Assembly: GCA_026120185.1 (NCBI GenBank)
Contig: JANUWF010002008.1
Span: 659,501 to 723,500, forward strand
DNA length: 64,000 nucleotides
Origin: Voacanga thouarsii
Taxonomy: Eukaryota > Streptophyta > Magnoliopsida > Gentianales > Apocynaceae
Direction: 5' to 3'
Under the pieces are notes generated by a model. The model saw only the letters and a program-made list of their open reading frames with translations. It had not been told where the DNA came from and did no database searches. Numbering within the stretch: the first letter of the stretch is position 1; each line of letters opens with the position of its first letter. The position numbers were made by a program, and so were the translations under genes. Below are positions 22,406 to 35,795 of this stretch, piece after piece.

Positions 22406-23590
22406 TAGAAGCTCCTTCATCATTTGTAGGACTTATCCCTAGCTTTTTTTGATTCATTGTAAACACCTTTGCTTTCACATGTGGCGTTAATCGATTTCCC
22501 CCATTGTTCCCACTATTTCCTTTAGTAACCTTATTCACTGATGGGTTGGAAGTGCTTTGGATACCTGGCAATCTTAGGCAATTGTTCCTTAAGTGTGTGG
22601 GATCTCCGTAGTTAAAACACCTTCAATGATTATTCTTATGCCAACAGTCCTCTTTTCCCACAGAAACGACAACCTAATTCTTTCCAATTATTCATAGCCA
22701 AAGTTGTTTGAGTTTGTTTGCCTTCATTATTCCAATATTTCTCTAGTGGTCTTTTAGCAGGAAATTTCTCGATGGATGTTGCAGTTTTACTTGTAAACTT
22801 ATGCTTATCTTTATTCTCTATTCTAGTAGCAACATCGACAACAGTAGAATATGTTATGGGTGCAAAAGGGGCTAGTGCCCGTCTTAGTTGTGGCCTTAAA
22901 CCTTTTATAAATTGACATGCACGGTTCTGCTCAGTGTCAATATCAAATAGCGACAATACTTTGATAACTTAGTAATTGTGCTGCATATTATGCCACATTC
23001 ATATTTCCTTGCTTTAAACACATCTTCTTGTTTATCAATTATCCATTACGGTATACACTCCACTCTAAATATCGTCACAAATAAATTGCAGCTCTGTTCC
23101 TCCCCATCCTATTCCCATACTTCCTGGACCTTGGTCCACTAATCTTTTGCTAGCCTTTTCAGACGAAACACTGCAAACTTTACCATTCTTTCTTGCGAAT
23201 ATTTCAGAGTTCAGAAGATGTCCTCCATGCTTTCTAGCCACATCTCGACTTTTCAGTCTTGTTCAGCTTCTTTTGAGAAAGTAGGAGGTTGAAATTTCAA
23301 AAATTTCTACAATGTGGCATCATCGCCCTTTTGATCCTCCTTCTTCGTTAAATTCTATAGTATCTTTGTCATTTTTCTAAAAGTTTGAGCGATAGTAACT
23401 TTTTTAGTTCTTTTAACTTTACCCGTTCGTGGAGAATTTGCCATTGGATTAGCTTTTCAAACTGGTTGATCTACTATCGAGGCTCCCTTGTTATTGCGTA
23501 CGGCGGTGAAAGTTATTGGAGGCATGTTTTTCTATTATTAGCATCAATAATTTCAACTTCCTTAGGACTATGATGTTCTTTTGTACGCAT
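22401..23590 (-). pseudogene. gag: Outer element gag (broken)
   Basis: Minus-strand gag remnant starting MRTKEHHSPKEVEI at 23590. Several stops and frameshifts follow, but landmarks persist: FAVFRLKRLAKD, then CQFIKGLRPQLRRALAPFAP and DVATRIENKDKHK in the clean piece 22956-22636. The C-terminal basic region has CRFCGKRG and CFNYGDPTHLRNNC, two degraded zinc knuckles. It is the only coding remnant of the element; no protease or polymerase lies between it and the 3' LTR. It resembles the gag of the plus-strand array (RFIKGL, ASRLEMKD), so both are Ty3 gags of similar type. Confidence 0.75.
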
Positions 23591-23994
23591 GCTATAGAAA
23601 CATATATGTAAACAGGCGGTAATAAACATTAATAATTCAAAATAAGCACATAAACATAAAAAATTCAGAATAATCATATAGCAGCAAATATTTCTTAGAA
23701 AAGTGAACACTTGAATGCAAACATTTCTAAATTACTCAAATATCACTATCAACCTTATCCTTTCTCTAGTTATCGAAAATTAGGTCCTCATCTTACTACT
23801 TGACTTAATCATCCTTTGATGTCTAAAAAGTTGACCTTATCGAAATCTGATAATTTCGGATTGCATAACTTAACTAGCTACTAGACCGTATCTAACCTAA
23901 TAGGTTGAAAGGAATGCCTAAACCTAAGCTATGATACTTTTTGTAACTCAAGTCAACATCTCCCAAAGATATTCATCCAAAATCTCAACCTTAA

Positions 23995-24006
23995 GCCGTA
24001 ATACCA
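23995..24006 (-). other. Outer element primer-binding site
   Basis: The minus strand reads TGGTATTACGGC one base inside the 5' LTR, a decayed match to the initiator-Met-type site TGGTATCAGAGC. Confidence 0.6.
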
Positions 24007-24007
24007 T

Positions 24008-25157
24008 TGTAACATCCTACAACCACAAGGCTCGAATGGTTGTAGATATTGCCCCGTCTAAATGACAAAGAGGCCTTTATAACTATGTAAATCAATAAAT
24101 AAATAATTTAAGAGATTCAGATAATTCTAAAGGAAATAAATTATAACTCAAAATATCTATCTTTACATATTTCAAATACAAAGTCTCCTGGATCTAAACC
24201 CGAATGTCAAAACAAAAGAGTTCAAAGTGCATCATCTATCTTCCTCAGGTCTTACTTCTATACAAGTCTAGGGATTTGCAAACGTCTACCTAAAACATAT
24301 AAAGGAAGTTGTGTGAGATATATAAAATATATCTTAGTAAGTTCCGTAGTGTAATGCATGAAATTTTAAAATAACTCTTTCATGATGCATGATAATAGTA
24401 CTTGACATGGTTGGAGGAATTTCTCCATCATCTTATGATATACATGATAATAGCTTTATGAAAATTTTGAAACTCATTTAAGCTTTTCAGGAAAAACATG
24501 TGTACTTTCAAAGTACATTTACCCAATAATATTTAAGAATCTATTAAAAAAGAATATACGTCAAATGATAAAATCATGTCTCATCATTAATGTTTTGTCT
24601 TAATGGCCAGCATAGGATATACAATTCTATCGTTATAATTACCTCAATGGCCCACATAAGATATACAATCCTATCGTAATATTTCCCTCAATGGCCCGAG
24701 TGTCCCATAGCTGTCCTCCATTTCTATTTTGGAAAAACATGTTGCTAGCTACGGATGACTAAACATCAAATATTGGCACCTCATGCAGAAAGAGATCACA
24801 GTCCAGAGGTAGCTGCAAACCGGACAGTGTTCTCAAACCCATGCAAGTTAGTATAAGTCCATAGTCCTTTTGAGTACTCAAGAATCACATGGCACAAATT
24901 CAGAGATCAATGGAATGTTTCATTCAAGCTCAATATTTCCAACAACCTATCTTATTTTCAAAATGCTTTCTTTCCTGAAAATATATTCTAAATAATAAAT
25001 CCGTTCCAAGGTTTAGGAGTTTATAATAATTCATGCCATGGTTTTCGCAATCTGATGCATGAAGATACAATCATAAATGCTAGATGAAATTAATGTAGGA
25101 TTTCCAAACTGTCCTATTATATGTAAATGATTTCTCAAAATATAGCATGCTTGAAAA
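24008..25157 (-). repeat. Outer element 5' LTR, segment 1 (LTR end on minus strand)
   Basis: Begins TGTAACATCCTACAACC on the plus strand. Its part from 24825 matches 1-340. It carries TTGAGTACTCAA at 24870-24881. It stops at GAAAA (25153-25157), the target duplication of the plus-strand array, and resumes at 57812. Confidence 0.85.
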
Positions 25158-25956
25158 TGTAATAACCCTCATTTTTGTACTTTGACTGGCTACTACTATT
25201 TATAAAATAAGAATTCGTATGAGTGACCAGAACAAGAAATAATCAGTATAATGATACGAACGTTTTGGTGTGACAAAAAATATTTAGGGTATTATTGGAA
25301 TTTTGAAATTGTAGGGACCCTGATAGAATTTTGAAATTATTCTACCCAAACCATTATACTTCAATTGGTAACTACTTTGTAAAGAGTGAGAATTTGGGTA
25401 TAAGCCCAGAACAAAAGTTGATCAGTATGATGAGATGAACATTTTGGTATAATTTGAACCATTAGGGGTATTATCAAAATTTTGACCGCAATCGAAAATT
25501 TGACCACAAATTGAGAAGGATTGAGAATTTTGATGTCCACCATTGAACTTAGTAAAATTTGTAGATTCCATTGGTAAAATAAAAATTTTTCCGATTGAAA
25601 TATATACTGGTCTGAATTGTAGTTATTTCTTGAGAAAAAATGGTAATTTTGTCAAAAGAAGACAAGTGGCATTTTATGATTTGTTGATGAGAACAAGTGT
25701 CACTTTATGGTTGGTTGCATGAAATATTCATGCATATGTTGTAGTATATCAAGCTTATCAAATAAGCTTTATAGAATAATTAAGGAAAAATTTAGCAAAT
25801 AAGAAAATTTCAAGTGTTAAAGCATTTAATGACTATTTGACTTTGTGACCAAAATTAGTCACAAAATGGATCAAGAATGGTGGTGGAAGCTATTTTTCAG
25901 GAGCTAAAAATCGGCAGCCACAAGGAAATAAAGAAAAAGGAAAAGAAAAGAAAGAA

Positions 25957-25960
<4 letters not shown>

Positions 25961-26011
<51 letters not shown>
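25961..26011. repeat. (AG)n microsatellite in LTR1
   Basis: Twenty-five AG repeats. LTR2 (about 47490) and LTR3 (about 53170) have only short GA runs at the equivalent place, so the run expanded in LTR1. It produces spurious Leu/Ser and Arg/Glu frames. Confidence 0.95.
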
Positions 26012-26013
<2 letters not shown>

Positions 26014-27722
26014 CCAAGAAGAAAAGAGAGAAGGGGGAAAAGGAAGAAGCTTGGGCATTTGCAAACTTGTAAACCTCTATACACAAGGTAAAATATCATA
26101 CTTCTTGAAATAAAGTCGTAGATTAAGTTGCAAAGATTTTATTTTGATATTAATTTTGTCGGGAAATTCATGAGAACTATGAAAAACACTTGGAAAAATA
26201 CTATGTTTTGGGTTGTTGTGTATGTTGTGTGTGACGGCTAACTTGGAGGGCTATATACTATATTTTATATGGTGGTTTGAATGGTTGTTCATGGCTGCAA
26301 AGATGGAAGAAGGAAACAAGATTGCAAATGGTTTAATTGTTGAAGAAAATGAGATATTGTTATTCATGGCTGTTGATTTTGTATTGTTTAAAAGTGAAAG
26401 TACTGAGTTGCTTGTGTCTGAAAATTGGAGGATTATGTGATGTTTAGATGAGAAAGAAGGCAGTAAAATGATTAGAAAGCATGTATGTTGTATGGAAAAG
26501 AAAAGAGAATTAATGGTATGAAGAAAAATGAACAAATAGAAATTCGATTTGTGTGATTTCCGAGCAGACTTGAAGAACCATTAAACTGAACAAAATGGCT
26601 GCTTGTTAATGCGTATGATTTGGATGCATAAAAATCATTCAAATTTAAATCTATTCCTAGCCAAGTTTTAATTAAAATATTAATCCCCAAATTACACATA
26701 TGAGTAAGTATACTCATCGCAAGTATAGTATACGGAATTAACGAGTATCAATCCTCAAAGAATAACTACCATTAGTTACCGTTCATTCATTGTTTAACTG
26801 ATCCAATAAAGTGATAAGATGATAAATAGAAAAATAAAGAAAAATATCTACAGCTCAAGGATGAAAGAATATGCAATGTAGACAAATATCCTTGAAGTCA
26901 TGACAATGAATCACTTAGGAAATATCATAATTAATTATCATCTTGGTATCATGAAGGATTTATAATAGAATCTAATCATTTCCTAAGTCATAGACCCACT
27001 ATCTCATGATTAAATTAGTAGATTTTTCAATCAAACTAACATAACCAAAGATGAATTAAACTCGTCATTCAACAATTATCCCTATACTCTAGGTGATAAT
27101 GAAAATGAAATTAGCTAAAAACCCTATACTTTAGGTGAAATCAACTAATCTTTGATTACCTTGGTTCTTTGTTTTTAACTTCGTTTCCCAAGTCCGTTAA
27201 GAGATAATAAATATAAAATTAATAAAATTAAATCAACTCATAATATCGTTTCCTAAGTTAATTAGAATCAAATCTAGATTCATCAATTCTTCAAAAATCA
27301 CAAGTAATCAAATACCAAGAATGATAGAAAATTGATCAAATAGCTAAATTAACCCAAAAACCATGAATCTCAAAATAATGTCAAATTATAATAAAAACAT
27401 CAATTACATCATTATTCTAAAAAAAGAAAACAAAGGTAAAAGAAAGAACTCATAGATGAGCCCTCCTTCTTTTCATTAAAGATATTCTTGAATAATGCCC
27501 CTTGATTAATGAATCTTCTATTTTTGTGATTGATTGGAAGCTTTGATCCTTAGATTCATATGTTTTTCTTATATTTTCCTTGCTTAAATAGGCTCCCAAG
27601 ATGTCAAAATTCGTTTCCTAAGAGTTCTAAACCAAGTACAAGTTGGAGAATACCAAAACTCTTAGGAAATTCCTAATTCAGCACAAAATAGGAAAAATCG
27701 CCGCCTTGAAGCACAGTGGAGC

Positions 27723-27756
27723 CAGTGCCGGCTATGCTCCTCACGGTCAGTGCCGG
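27723..27756. promoter_or_regulatory. Paired GC boxes 1 (LARD3 LTR)
   Basis: CAGTGCCGG at 27723 and again at 27748, exactly 25 bp apart. The second pair of the same LTR is at 35762 and 35787 on the other side of the nested insertion. Confidence 0.55.
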
Positions 27757-29979
27757 TCGTGCACTGTCTGCCTAGTCCTCTCTCTTTTTCTCAAAATTTC
27801 CCCTATTCCTGTAACACCCCACCTTTTCATTTCCAATTGGCTACTATTTGTAATAGGATGAGAATTTGTACCGATATCAAGAACAAAAGTTGATCGATGT
27901 AATGAAACGAATATTTTGGTGAAATAATATTTTGTCGAAACCTAGATATAATTATTGAATTTATTCTACCCGTACCCTAAATTTTTGAAAAGCTAATATT
28001 ATTAACAAAACAAGAATTTAAGAGTACTCTGAAAAGAGAAGTTGATCAGTGCAATGAAACAATGTTTTAGTGCGAATTATGCTACTCGAGGTATCGAGGG
28101 CATTTTCGTCATTTTGATCGTGTCCGCGACTTTGACCTCAAATTTGACCAAGTAGAGAGGAAATTGAAGAATTTAAGTGTTACCAATGGATTCAGTGGAA
28201 TTTTTAGGTTGAATAGTGAAATAAAATATTTTTCCATTACGAACCTAATTTTGGTTATTTCTGAAAAAAATAGAAAATCACGGTTAAAAATGGACATGTG
28301 GCATTGTGTGAATGGTAGATGAAAACAAGTGTTAAAATACCATTGGGGGAATAAAATATTTGTGGGATTATTAAATTGCAAAAGCTTATTGAATAAGCTT
28401 AAGAATTATCTATTTAAATTAAATCCACCAATAGAAATTTAGCTTTAAAATGGATAGCCCACAATGTAATTAATGTTGGTTGACCCTTGGACACAAGAAT
28501 GGTGGTGAGTAGGCTGGGGAAAACCGGCCAAGGGTTTAAATGAAGAAGGAAGGAAGAAATAAGGAAAAAAGGAAAGGAAAAATCAAGAAAAATTGGAAAA
28601 GGAGAGAGAAAATAGTGTTTTTGAAGAAGTTGGAGATTCTTGGAGCAAATTCAAGCTAGAACACCTTATACACAAGGTAAATTCCTATAATTTAAGAATT
28701 AAAGTTGTAGATTTCATTACAGTGATCGTTTTGATATAAATTTTAACATGAAAACATGATATTTGTGATGATTAAAATGATTATTGTGTACTATATGAGA
28801 CTTTGTGTGTGCAAGTGTGTGTACCGGTTGGATAAAGGATTCATAGGCTATGTTTTGTATGGTGAATAAGAGTATTTGAATGGTAATTTAAAGGTTTTTT
28901 CATGATTGAGAAGAAAGATGGTAGAGTTGGGATAAAAATGGGTTAAACGTTAAAGAAAATGGATTATGATTTTATTTTTGAATGTTGATGTTAGTTATAT
29001 GTTATTTGCATAAGAACTTAGTGGCTTTCTTGAACCTGAAAATCTGAAGAATTAAAGTTGTTTGAAGGGAAATGAAGTGGATTAAGGGTTAAGTAGGTGT
29101 TATGAATCAAGAAGTATAAGTAGGTGAAGTTGTTTTGTGAAAATGGACTAAAAATCAGAAAACTATTGGGATTGTTTTTGCCCAGTAGCATGTTACTGGA
29201 ACTAGAACTCTAAAAATGGCCTATACTAAATTAAATTTAAGAGCCTTGTGATCATTTTGGTATATCATAGAGCCAAAACGGAATAGTGGATTGAAAATTA
29301 TGTCCAAAACAAAATCATGTGTCAAAGATGCAAAATTCAGAATTTTGCTTGGAACATAGACAAATTTAAGGATGATTAATTGTGTGATTTGGATGAAATA
29401 ATTGGGCAAATATGAAGTGAATCCCTTGTTTATGAAGGGAGAAAGGATGTGGAAAAATGAAAAATGAAAGAATCGAACAAACGACGGAAAATGACATGAA
29501 CAAAAGTTGAACGTCTTCCTTAACCATCGGCTAACTGTTAGCTGACCGTTGGGCACGTCGGCTGGACGTCGACTACCCGTCGGCTATTTTTCAGCTAAAC
29601 ATGAATTGACCTGAAAACGATGTTTGGTGTAGGTTTAATGACAAATGGTCAACGAAACGTCAAAAGCGGTAGAAACGAAGGTTCAACGGCGATGAACAGA
29701 AAGAGTTGCTTAGGACACGAGGTGAGTCCCTTGAATTTCTAAAACTCTTTCTAAAGTTAGTGCGCTTTGTTTTTCCATGAAATGCTATATTATATACCGT
29801 TTTAAAATTCCCTGAATCTGTTTAAGGTTTATCTGAGCAAGAATTATTTTATGCCATTTTGGGCTTGATTGAACATCATAATTGGCTTGGGGACCTTACT
29901 GAATGATTAAAGTATGAATTTTGTGAATTTAGTCCTTTTAGATTAAATATTTGGGATTTTTAGAAAATAGTAAATTTTA

Positions 29980-30375
29980 GAATCGGGTATTCATAAATTG
30001 ATTGGAATGCCCTTATTGGAATATTTTATCGAAATATATTTGGAAACTTTGAATTTAATCCTTTTTTAGGATTAGAATTCTGAATTTCTTGAAATGAGTT
30101 CCTTTTTGAATCGGGTATTTGGAAAATGATCCAAATGTCCTTATTGGAATGTTTTATAAAAACCTTTGGAACTTGAGTATTCGGTAGATGACCGAAATAT
30201 CCTTATTGGAACTCTTGTGAATATTTTTCAAATCAGGTAAGGGTAAAATAACCCGAATACACTCGGAAAGTCTTTTGAAAATCGGGTATAGGTAAAATGA
30301 CCTGAATACCCTTGAAAATGACTTTTGTGATCGAGTACAGGGAAAATGACTCGGATACTCTTGGAAACACGTTTT
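29980..30375. repeat. Degenerate tandem array with GGGTAT/ATACCC cores
   Basis: About six units of roughly 60-75 bp. Each has a (G)AATCGGGTAT-like half, a GTAAAATGACC-like middle and an AATACCCTT-like half, so each could fold as an imperfect hairpin. It lies about 300 bp before the TTGAGTACTCAG site of the same LTR. Confidence 0.6.
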
Positions 30376-32580
30376 GATGTGTGAACAAAACTATTTACCC
30401 TGATTCAATGATTTTGAAAATAATCTCTCGTGATGAGATTGACTTTTGGAAAACGACATTTTGATCCCTGAAATTATTTTATTAGTCTAATATACCATGG
30501 AATGAATTGATTGGCTCTGTGGAGTCTATGTGAATGATGATTTGACTTGTGAGTTAGTGGGATCAAATTTTGGAAAATGTGATTTTGCCCCCAAAATGTT
30601 TTGATATGAAAATTCTGCGGGATCAGATAACCTTCTGGCCTGATCAGTCAGACGGGGTTGGTATTGTTAATGTTGAGTACTCAGTAAGGATTTTGATCTT
30701 TATACTAGCTCATGTTAGAGGTAGACGACCCTAAGTAGCCTAACTAGTTCTGGGGATTGTCTTACTCCAAAAAGGGCGACAGGACATTGAGATAAGTCGT
30801 CCTGGCTAGCCATTTAGTACCTGAAAATTGCCGCGTCTGCGGGCGCTTTTTGATTTTGAGTCATTCACTGGATGCTAGGCGGGGACACTCGGTGCGTTTG
30901 ATTCCTTGCCGCGTCGATGGTAATTGACGTTAGGATTGGAACCCCTGGCTTATGGTGGTAAGTAAAAGATTGTGTGCTGTGGTACACTAAGTATGCTACA
31001 GTATACCTAAGCAGAAGTATGATGCATTGTGTAACACCCCACTACCTAGGCCCAACAGGGCCGGGGATGTCGCCTCATCCAAAGGACAAAAGGTCTTTAT
31101 AACTTGGTCACACAAATGAAAATAAAGACAATACTTTAAAATTGAACTTATTACAACTCAAAAATTCAGGAATAAATCCAAAATAAATTGATTACTATCA
31201 TCTCTCAAAACAACACATAAAATAAATAACATAAAGTCTTCAAAGCAGGCAACAAATCTAGCTACTCATCTCTACAGCAGGATCGACCTGAAAACATGGC
31301 ATAAAGGTGATGAGATAAAAAAATCTCAGTATGCCTGTGTGTGTTTTGAGTGTTTCAGGTAAAACAGTTCATGTATGCAAGTTGTAAAAATTGTAAAAGA
31401 GAAAGTGCTGGCAAGAAATAAATAAGGTTAAAATAAAGAGTGACGTTTTACTCTTCAAATCATACATGTGCACAATAAATACAACCACTCAAATGGGTAG
31501 CCATGGGTTACTACACGTTGGGCCCCATGACCATATAACGATCAGAATGCCACACTTTATGTAGACTGACAAAAGGTAGGTAATCGGCTTACCGGGTAAG
31601 ATACTCCTCATTCTCTACACCTAAACTTACCGGTTGTCCACATGACTGAAACTTCCTAGTTCGGATCGGCATGACCTACTGGATTGGCATCTTATCCGAG
31701 AAGGACTCACCCCTCAGAGGTGGCCACTACTGAGAGACTTACCCCAACCCTTCAAAGACTAGTCCTAGTAGTCTACCCTTATTGAGTACTCAATGATGAT
31801 TGTCCCACTTGGAAAAAAATGATAATACATTGCCTTATTTGAAAATAGCAATTAAGGGTTTCTAAAATTCTTGTCAAAGTTAGTTTTTAGAAAGAGTTTA
31901 GTGTTTGTTCAAAACTGCTTGTTTGATTTTCAAATGATTTGTTTGACTGAAACAAGAAAGAAAACAGTCCTTAATTACCTTTACAAAATGAGTGTCCATA
32001 CACATCGGGTTTGGCTTGCCATATAAATATTTTGTCTTCAAATAAGTTTATGCAGAGGCTTACCTGATCAAATTCAAAAATCTTCCAAAGCTGACCTAAC
32101 CCCGCCTAGGGTAATCACAAGTCATAAGGTTATACTCAAGCTATATGTGCTTACATAAATAATCCTAGTTCAACTTATTACAATCATGACCCTAATGTCC
32201 TAAGTTTTAAGGCTAGATGATAAAGGATTTTATAAAATAAGACTAGCTTGATAAGATAAAATAACTAGGGGTTGTAAAATAATTACGGATAAGTTATAGG
32301 TTCAAATAATAAATCTTGAGTGTTGTTATTAATAAATAAACTAGGGTTTAATTGTTGAAGAATCCTAAGTTCTAGATGATATTAATAAATGGTCATTCTT
32401 AAATAGTATTTTTAAGATAAATATTAAATTATTACTAATCTCTTAATTGATACATAGTAAATAATTAATAATAAATAAATTTTATCAAGTTTTGATTAAT
32501 AGATAACAAATAAATATAAATAGTATTTATGAATATATGGTCTACAAGGTCATTAATATTTTACTTATTTGTATAAAAGG

Positions 32581-32584
<4 letters not shown>

Positions 32585-32616
<32 letters not shown>
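32585..32616. repeat. (AT)n microsatellite
   Basis: Sixteen AT repeats in an AT-rich part of the family T solo LTR; absent from the sister copy at the equivalent place. Confidence 0.95.
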
Positions 32617-32622
<6 letters not shown>

Positions 32623-34778
32623 TAATAAAATATATAATTTATTTGACTAGTAAAATATTACTATTTCATTTAATATTCAAATTTCAAAACTTTCTAAGAA
32701 TTTCGAAATCTTGGGAGAAAAACATAATAATAATTTTAATTGGGGTAATAAAATTTGCTAATCAAAATAGCCTAGGATCAACAAGGTCATGATCATAATT
32801 TTCCTATTGCTAACAAGATTCATGAGCATATACTCCAACAACAATTAATAAACTATTCTATTCATGAACAAAGGCTTAAATTCATACCTACTATCACATG
32901 ATCAAATCCCTACTAAGTATAATCATACTCATGGCTTCAATGAAAATAAGAACATAATATCCTATTCACCAAAGGTAACATAACATTCTAGCATGCTTAA
33001 ACATTCATAATTTCTTAAGACATGATGAACATGCATCGATCCACAAGGAAATTCATAAAGCTTAACCATGACCAATTATTCTCATGCTCCAATCTCAACT
33101 CCTTCATACATATGCATATACTCAATCCCCCATTCATATTCCATCCTTCCTATCAACAACCAAGAGACATGAATTTAGAATTCAAAAAAAAGGTTAAAGA
33201 GAAATACTTGGTTGATGACTATCTCGATGAAGATTTAAGAAGATCCACGCGCTTGAGAGTCTTGATGATGTTCTTGAGATTTCAAAGAAAAATCTGATTT
33301 TGATCCGATTGCAAATTTTTGTTTTCGAGAGTTGATGTTATGAATTCTAGAAATGGACTCTAAGGGGTATGTAGGCATGTTCTGGAGTTTTTGAGAAGGA
33401 TTGGAGGTGTTTAGAGTGGTCTTTGGCTTGAAGAAAGGTAGTGTGTGTTCTTGGTGAAAATGGAGAGGATTAGAGGTGAATGCTGGACGAATTTTTTGAA
33501 GAGGGTTGGCCGAATGATTGAGAGAGTTCAGGGATTTGGTTTTCAGTTTAAGGAGGAAGAGAAAAATCTGGTTGTTTGAAATTTAAATGGAGAAATTTAA
33601 GGAGTGTTTTGAGGTGGAAGATATGTTAATAGTGTTTGATTGATGGAGGTTTCTTGGAGCTGCAAATGGCCGACTGGTTTGCTAAGATTTGCTAAAATGA
33701 ATGAGGGTTGAGAGAGCTATAAGGTTGGCCAAATTCCTGAGTTTAATGGTAGAAGAATCTTTGGTTATGAGGCCTAATCCAAAGGTGTTTTCATGGAGCA
33801 AATGTTGGAATTTTTGAACTTCAAATGGAAGTTTGATTAGAGTGATTGTAGGAGGAATTTGAGGGGTGGCTATAGGGTCTGGTTGAGCAAGGTAAGTGGA
33901 GGGGGGGTAATGGTGTTTAGTTCATGGCTGAACAAAGATTAACTTATAGAGATTTGAGGGTGGTTTTCGGACAAGGCTTGAAGAGAACAAGGATGGAATT
34001 TTTCTGGTTGTGGTTTGAATGGTTGTAGAATTTTCTGTGCAGTTTTTTCTACAATATTCTAGCTGATTTGTATAGGGTTTTGAGAGGTGTTTGAGGGCCC
34101 TCTAAGGCTGGTTTCTAGCCTTCTTTATGGAGGAAATGCAGAGGTAATTTATTGGTTTGAAGGCAGTAGAAACAACTTTGATTTTCAACTGCCATGCATC
34201 GAAATTGTCCAGAATTATTTTCTGGTTTGCACAGCTTTGTGCAGTCTAGTTTTTGCAAAAGAATTTCAGTCTTCAAACTGAATAAATTGGCCATTTTTCT
34301 TGCAGCAATTGAGTAAGGAAGATGGCTAACATTTTCGAAGACTATGCTGCTCAAGAATCTGGAAAATTTTCATATTCTTTTCATGGAGGATATGAACACT
34401 ATGCAGTGGAGTTTGAAGGCTCAACCATGGAGATTAATTTCTCTTGAGAACCTTCCTTAACTCCTTCCCTATTTTCAGTCCAATCTCCAACCTTTAAGAA
34501 TCATTTTCAAAATTTCAAAGGCCAAGAATCCTTGCTGAATTTTCTGAAATTAAAAACATAGATTTGGATAAATTTTGAACAAATTTAATTGCTAAAGAGT
34601 TTAGGATAAGCTAGGGAATAAAAGGACATGAATCCCTCAAGAATTCTTTTTAGGATATAAGAATAGGATTAGGACATTCCCTTCATGTCTCCTTAGGACA
34701 ACACTCCTATTTTTACTTATGGAATGCAAGAGATAAAAATTCAATCTTAAATTAAAATAATCATGATAAAACTTAAAT

Positions 34779-34845
34779 GATGGGATTTGAATTCATGACC
34801 TTATAGATTAATTCCAAAACTCTAACCACTAAACTATAACAACTC
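34779..34845 (-). promoter_or_regulatory. tRNA-like segment with A and B boxes in family T LTR, copy 1
   Basis: The minus strand reads TAGTTTAGTGGTTAGAG (A-box-like) and 43 nt later ATTCAAATCCC (B-box-like, consensus GGTTCGANTCC). The spacing is that of a real tRNA. No acceptor stem or CCA end is convincing, so this is not a functional tRNA gene. It is conserved in copy 2. Confidence 0.5.
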
Positions 34846-35761
34846 TTACTCTAATTTTCTCTCTCAAATATTCTTCCTATTCAATCTTCAAGCTATCTTC
34901 TTATTTTGACTTCAAGCAACATTACCATTTTACCCCTCCTACTCAATAAGCATAACTAAGCCTTTTAGCATATAAATCATAATTCTAAAGCACATAAAAT
35001 CATTCCAAAGATATATATTCTTGTAAAATAATATGATATGCATCCCGACCCCCTTACTCTAGGGTTGGCTTTTGGTGGGGTTTCACACAGTGTACTTATT
35101 CCGGTGACGCACGGTTGAGTACTGGAGGCTGCGGTCTCAGTACAATGATACGTGGCGCCGAAGGTAAGGATTGCAGGACTTGCATGTGAATACAGACCGA
35201 TCTTCTATTGGAGAAGTGCCCGTGATTTGAAAATTGGGGCAATGATTTGAAATTGAAATACAATTTTCCAAAAATGATTAAATTCTGAATAAACTCTTCG
35301 TTTAAGAGTTTTGGATTCATTTCTGATGAACAAATGATATGCTTTCCACAAAAAGTTTTGTGTACTCTGTCTCTTTGATAAAGCACTAGCACACACAGGA
35401 CTCACTGGGTGATTTTCACTCACACATGTCTTTTGTCTTACCTTTTTGTAGGATCCGGAGTTGAGCGGACCTACGGATAGAGGACAATACCACAGTGACA
35501 ACAGAATATGTCCGAACATTTCCCTTTTGGATAATATACTTTATTGCTGATGTTGAATGGAAATTTTCATGTATGAGCTTCTTTGCTATGTATGTGCACA
35601 TGACCATCAATATGGGTTGTTGTATGGATCTGGACCTTACATACTTTGTTGATTTTTCGTTATAAAGACCCCTTGTCTGGGTAACTGGACGGGGCGACAC
35701 ATGGTGTTGATATGCTTCCACTATTACCTTTAGTAGGGGTGTTACAGTTCTAGTATTGGAC

Positions 35762-35795
35762 TGGTGCTAGTTGTGCTCCTTACGGCCGGCGCTGG
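35762..35795. promoter_or_regulatory. Paired GC boxes 2 (LARD3 LTR)
   Basis: TGGTGCTAG (35762) and CGGCGCTGG (35787), exactly 25 bp apart. Confidence 0.5.

Larger units (their letters stand above)
31030..35087 (-). mobile_element. Solo LTR, large Ty3 family T, copy 1
   Basis: 4,058 bp, plus-strand ends TGTAACACCCCACTACC and GGGGTTTCACA, flanked by CATTG (31025-31029) and CAGTG (35088-35092), one mismatch. Matches 37012-41378 along its length. Its minus-strand end, ATAAAGACCTTTTGTCC, is shared with the array LTRs. It contains a TA run (32585-32616), the palindrome at 31792-31803 and a tRNA-like segment at 34779-34845. Minor frames (33022-33297, 34087-34354) are not conserved. Confidence 0.85.
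27810..35746 (+). mobile_element. Solo LTR of a Ty3 family related to the array LTR (split)
   Basis: Starts TGTAACACCCCACC and ends GGGGTGTTACA. Flanks ATTCC (27805-27809) and GTTCT (35747-35751) fit a 5-bp duplication with two transitions. Without the nested solo LTR (31030-35087) it is about 3.9 kb. It shares with the array LTRs the opening block (GAGAATTTGTACC, AAAAGTTGATC), TTGAGTACTCA(G), CACTAGCACACACAGGACTC and the ending TATAAAGACCCCTTGTCTGG. No gag or interior. Confidence 0.8.

Noticed and set aside
30673..30684. An origin or site-specific recombination site at the TTGAGTACTCAA palindrome
   Set aside because: Nothing around the site supports this; it is reported only as a conserved LTR motif.
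34779..34845. A functional tRNA gene
   Set aside because: A and B boxes have correct spacing, but acceptor stem pairing and anticodon arm are not convincing. Kept only as a tRNA-like module.
35096..35721. Overlapping minus-strand frames of about 100 residues
   Set aside because: They lie in the R/U5 part of a plus-strand LTR and are not conserved in related LTRs at 44400-44825 or 50040-50462.
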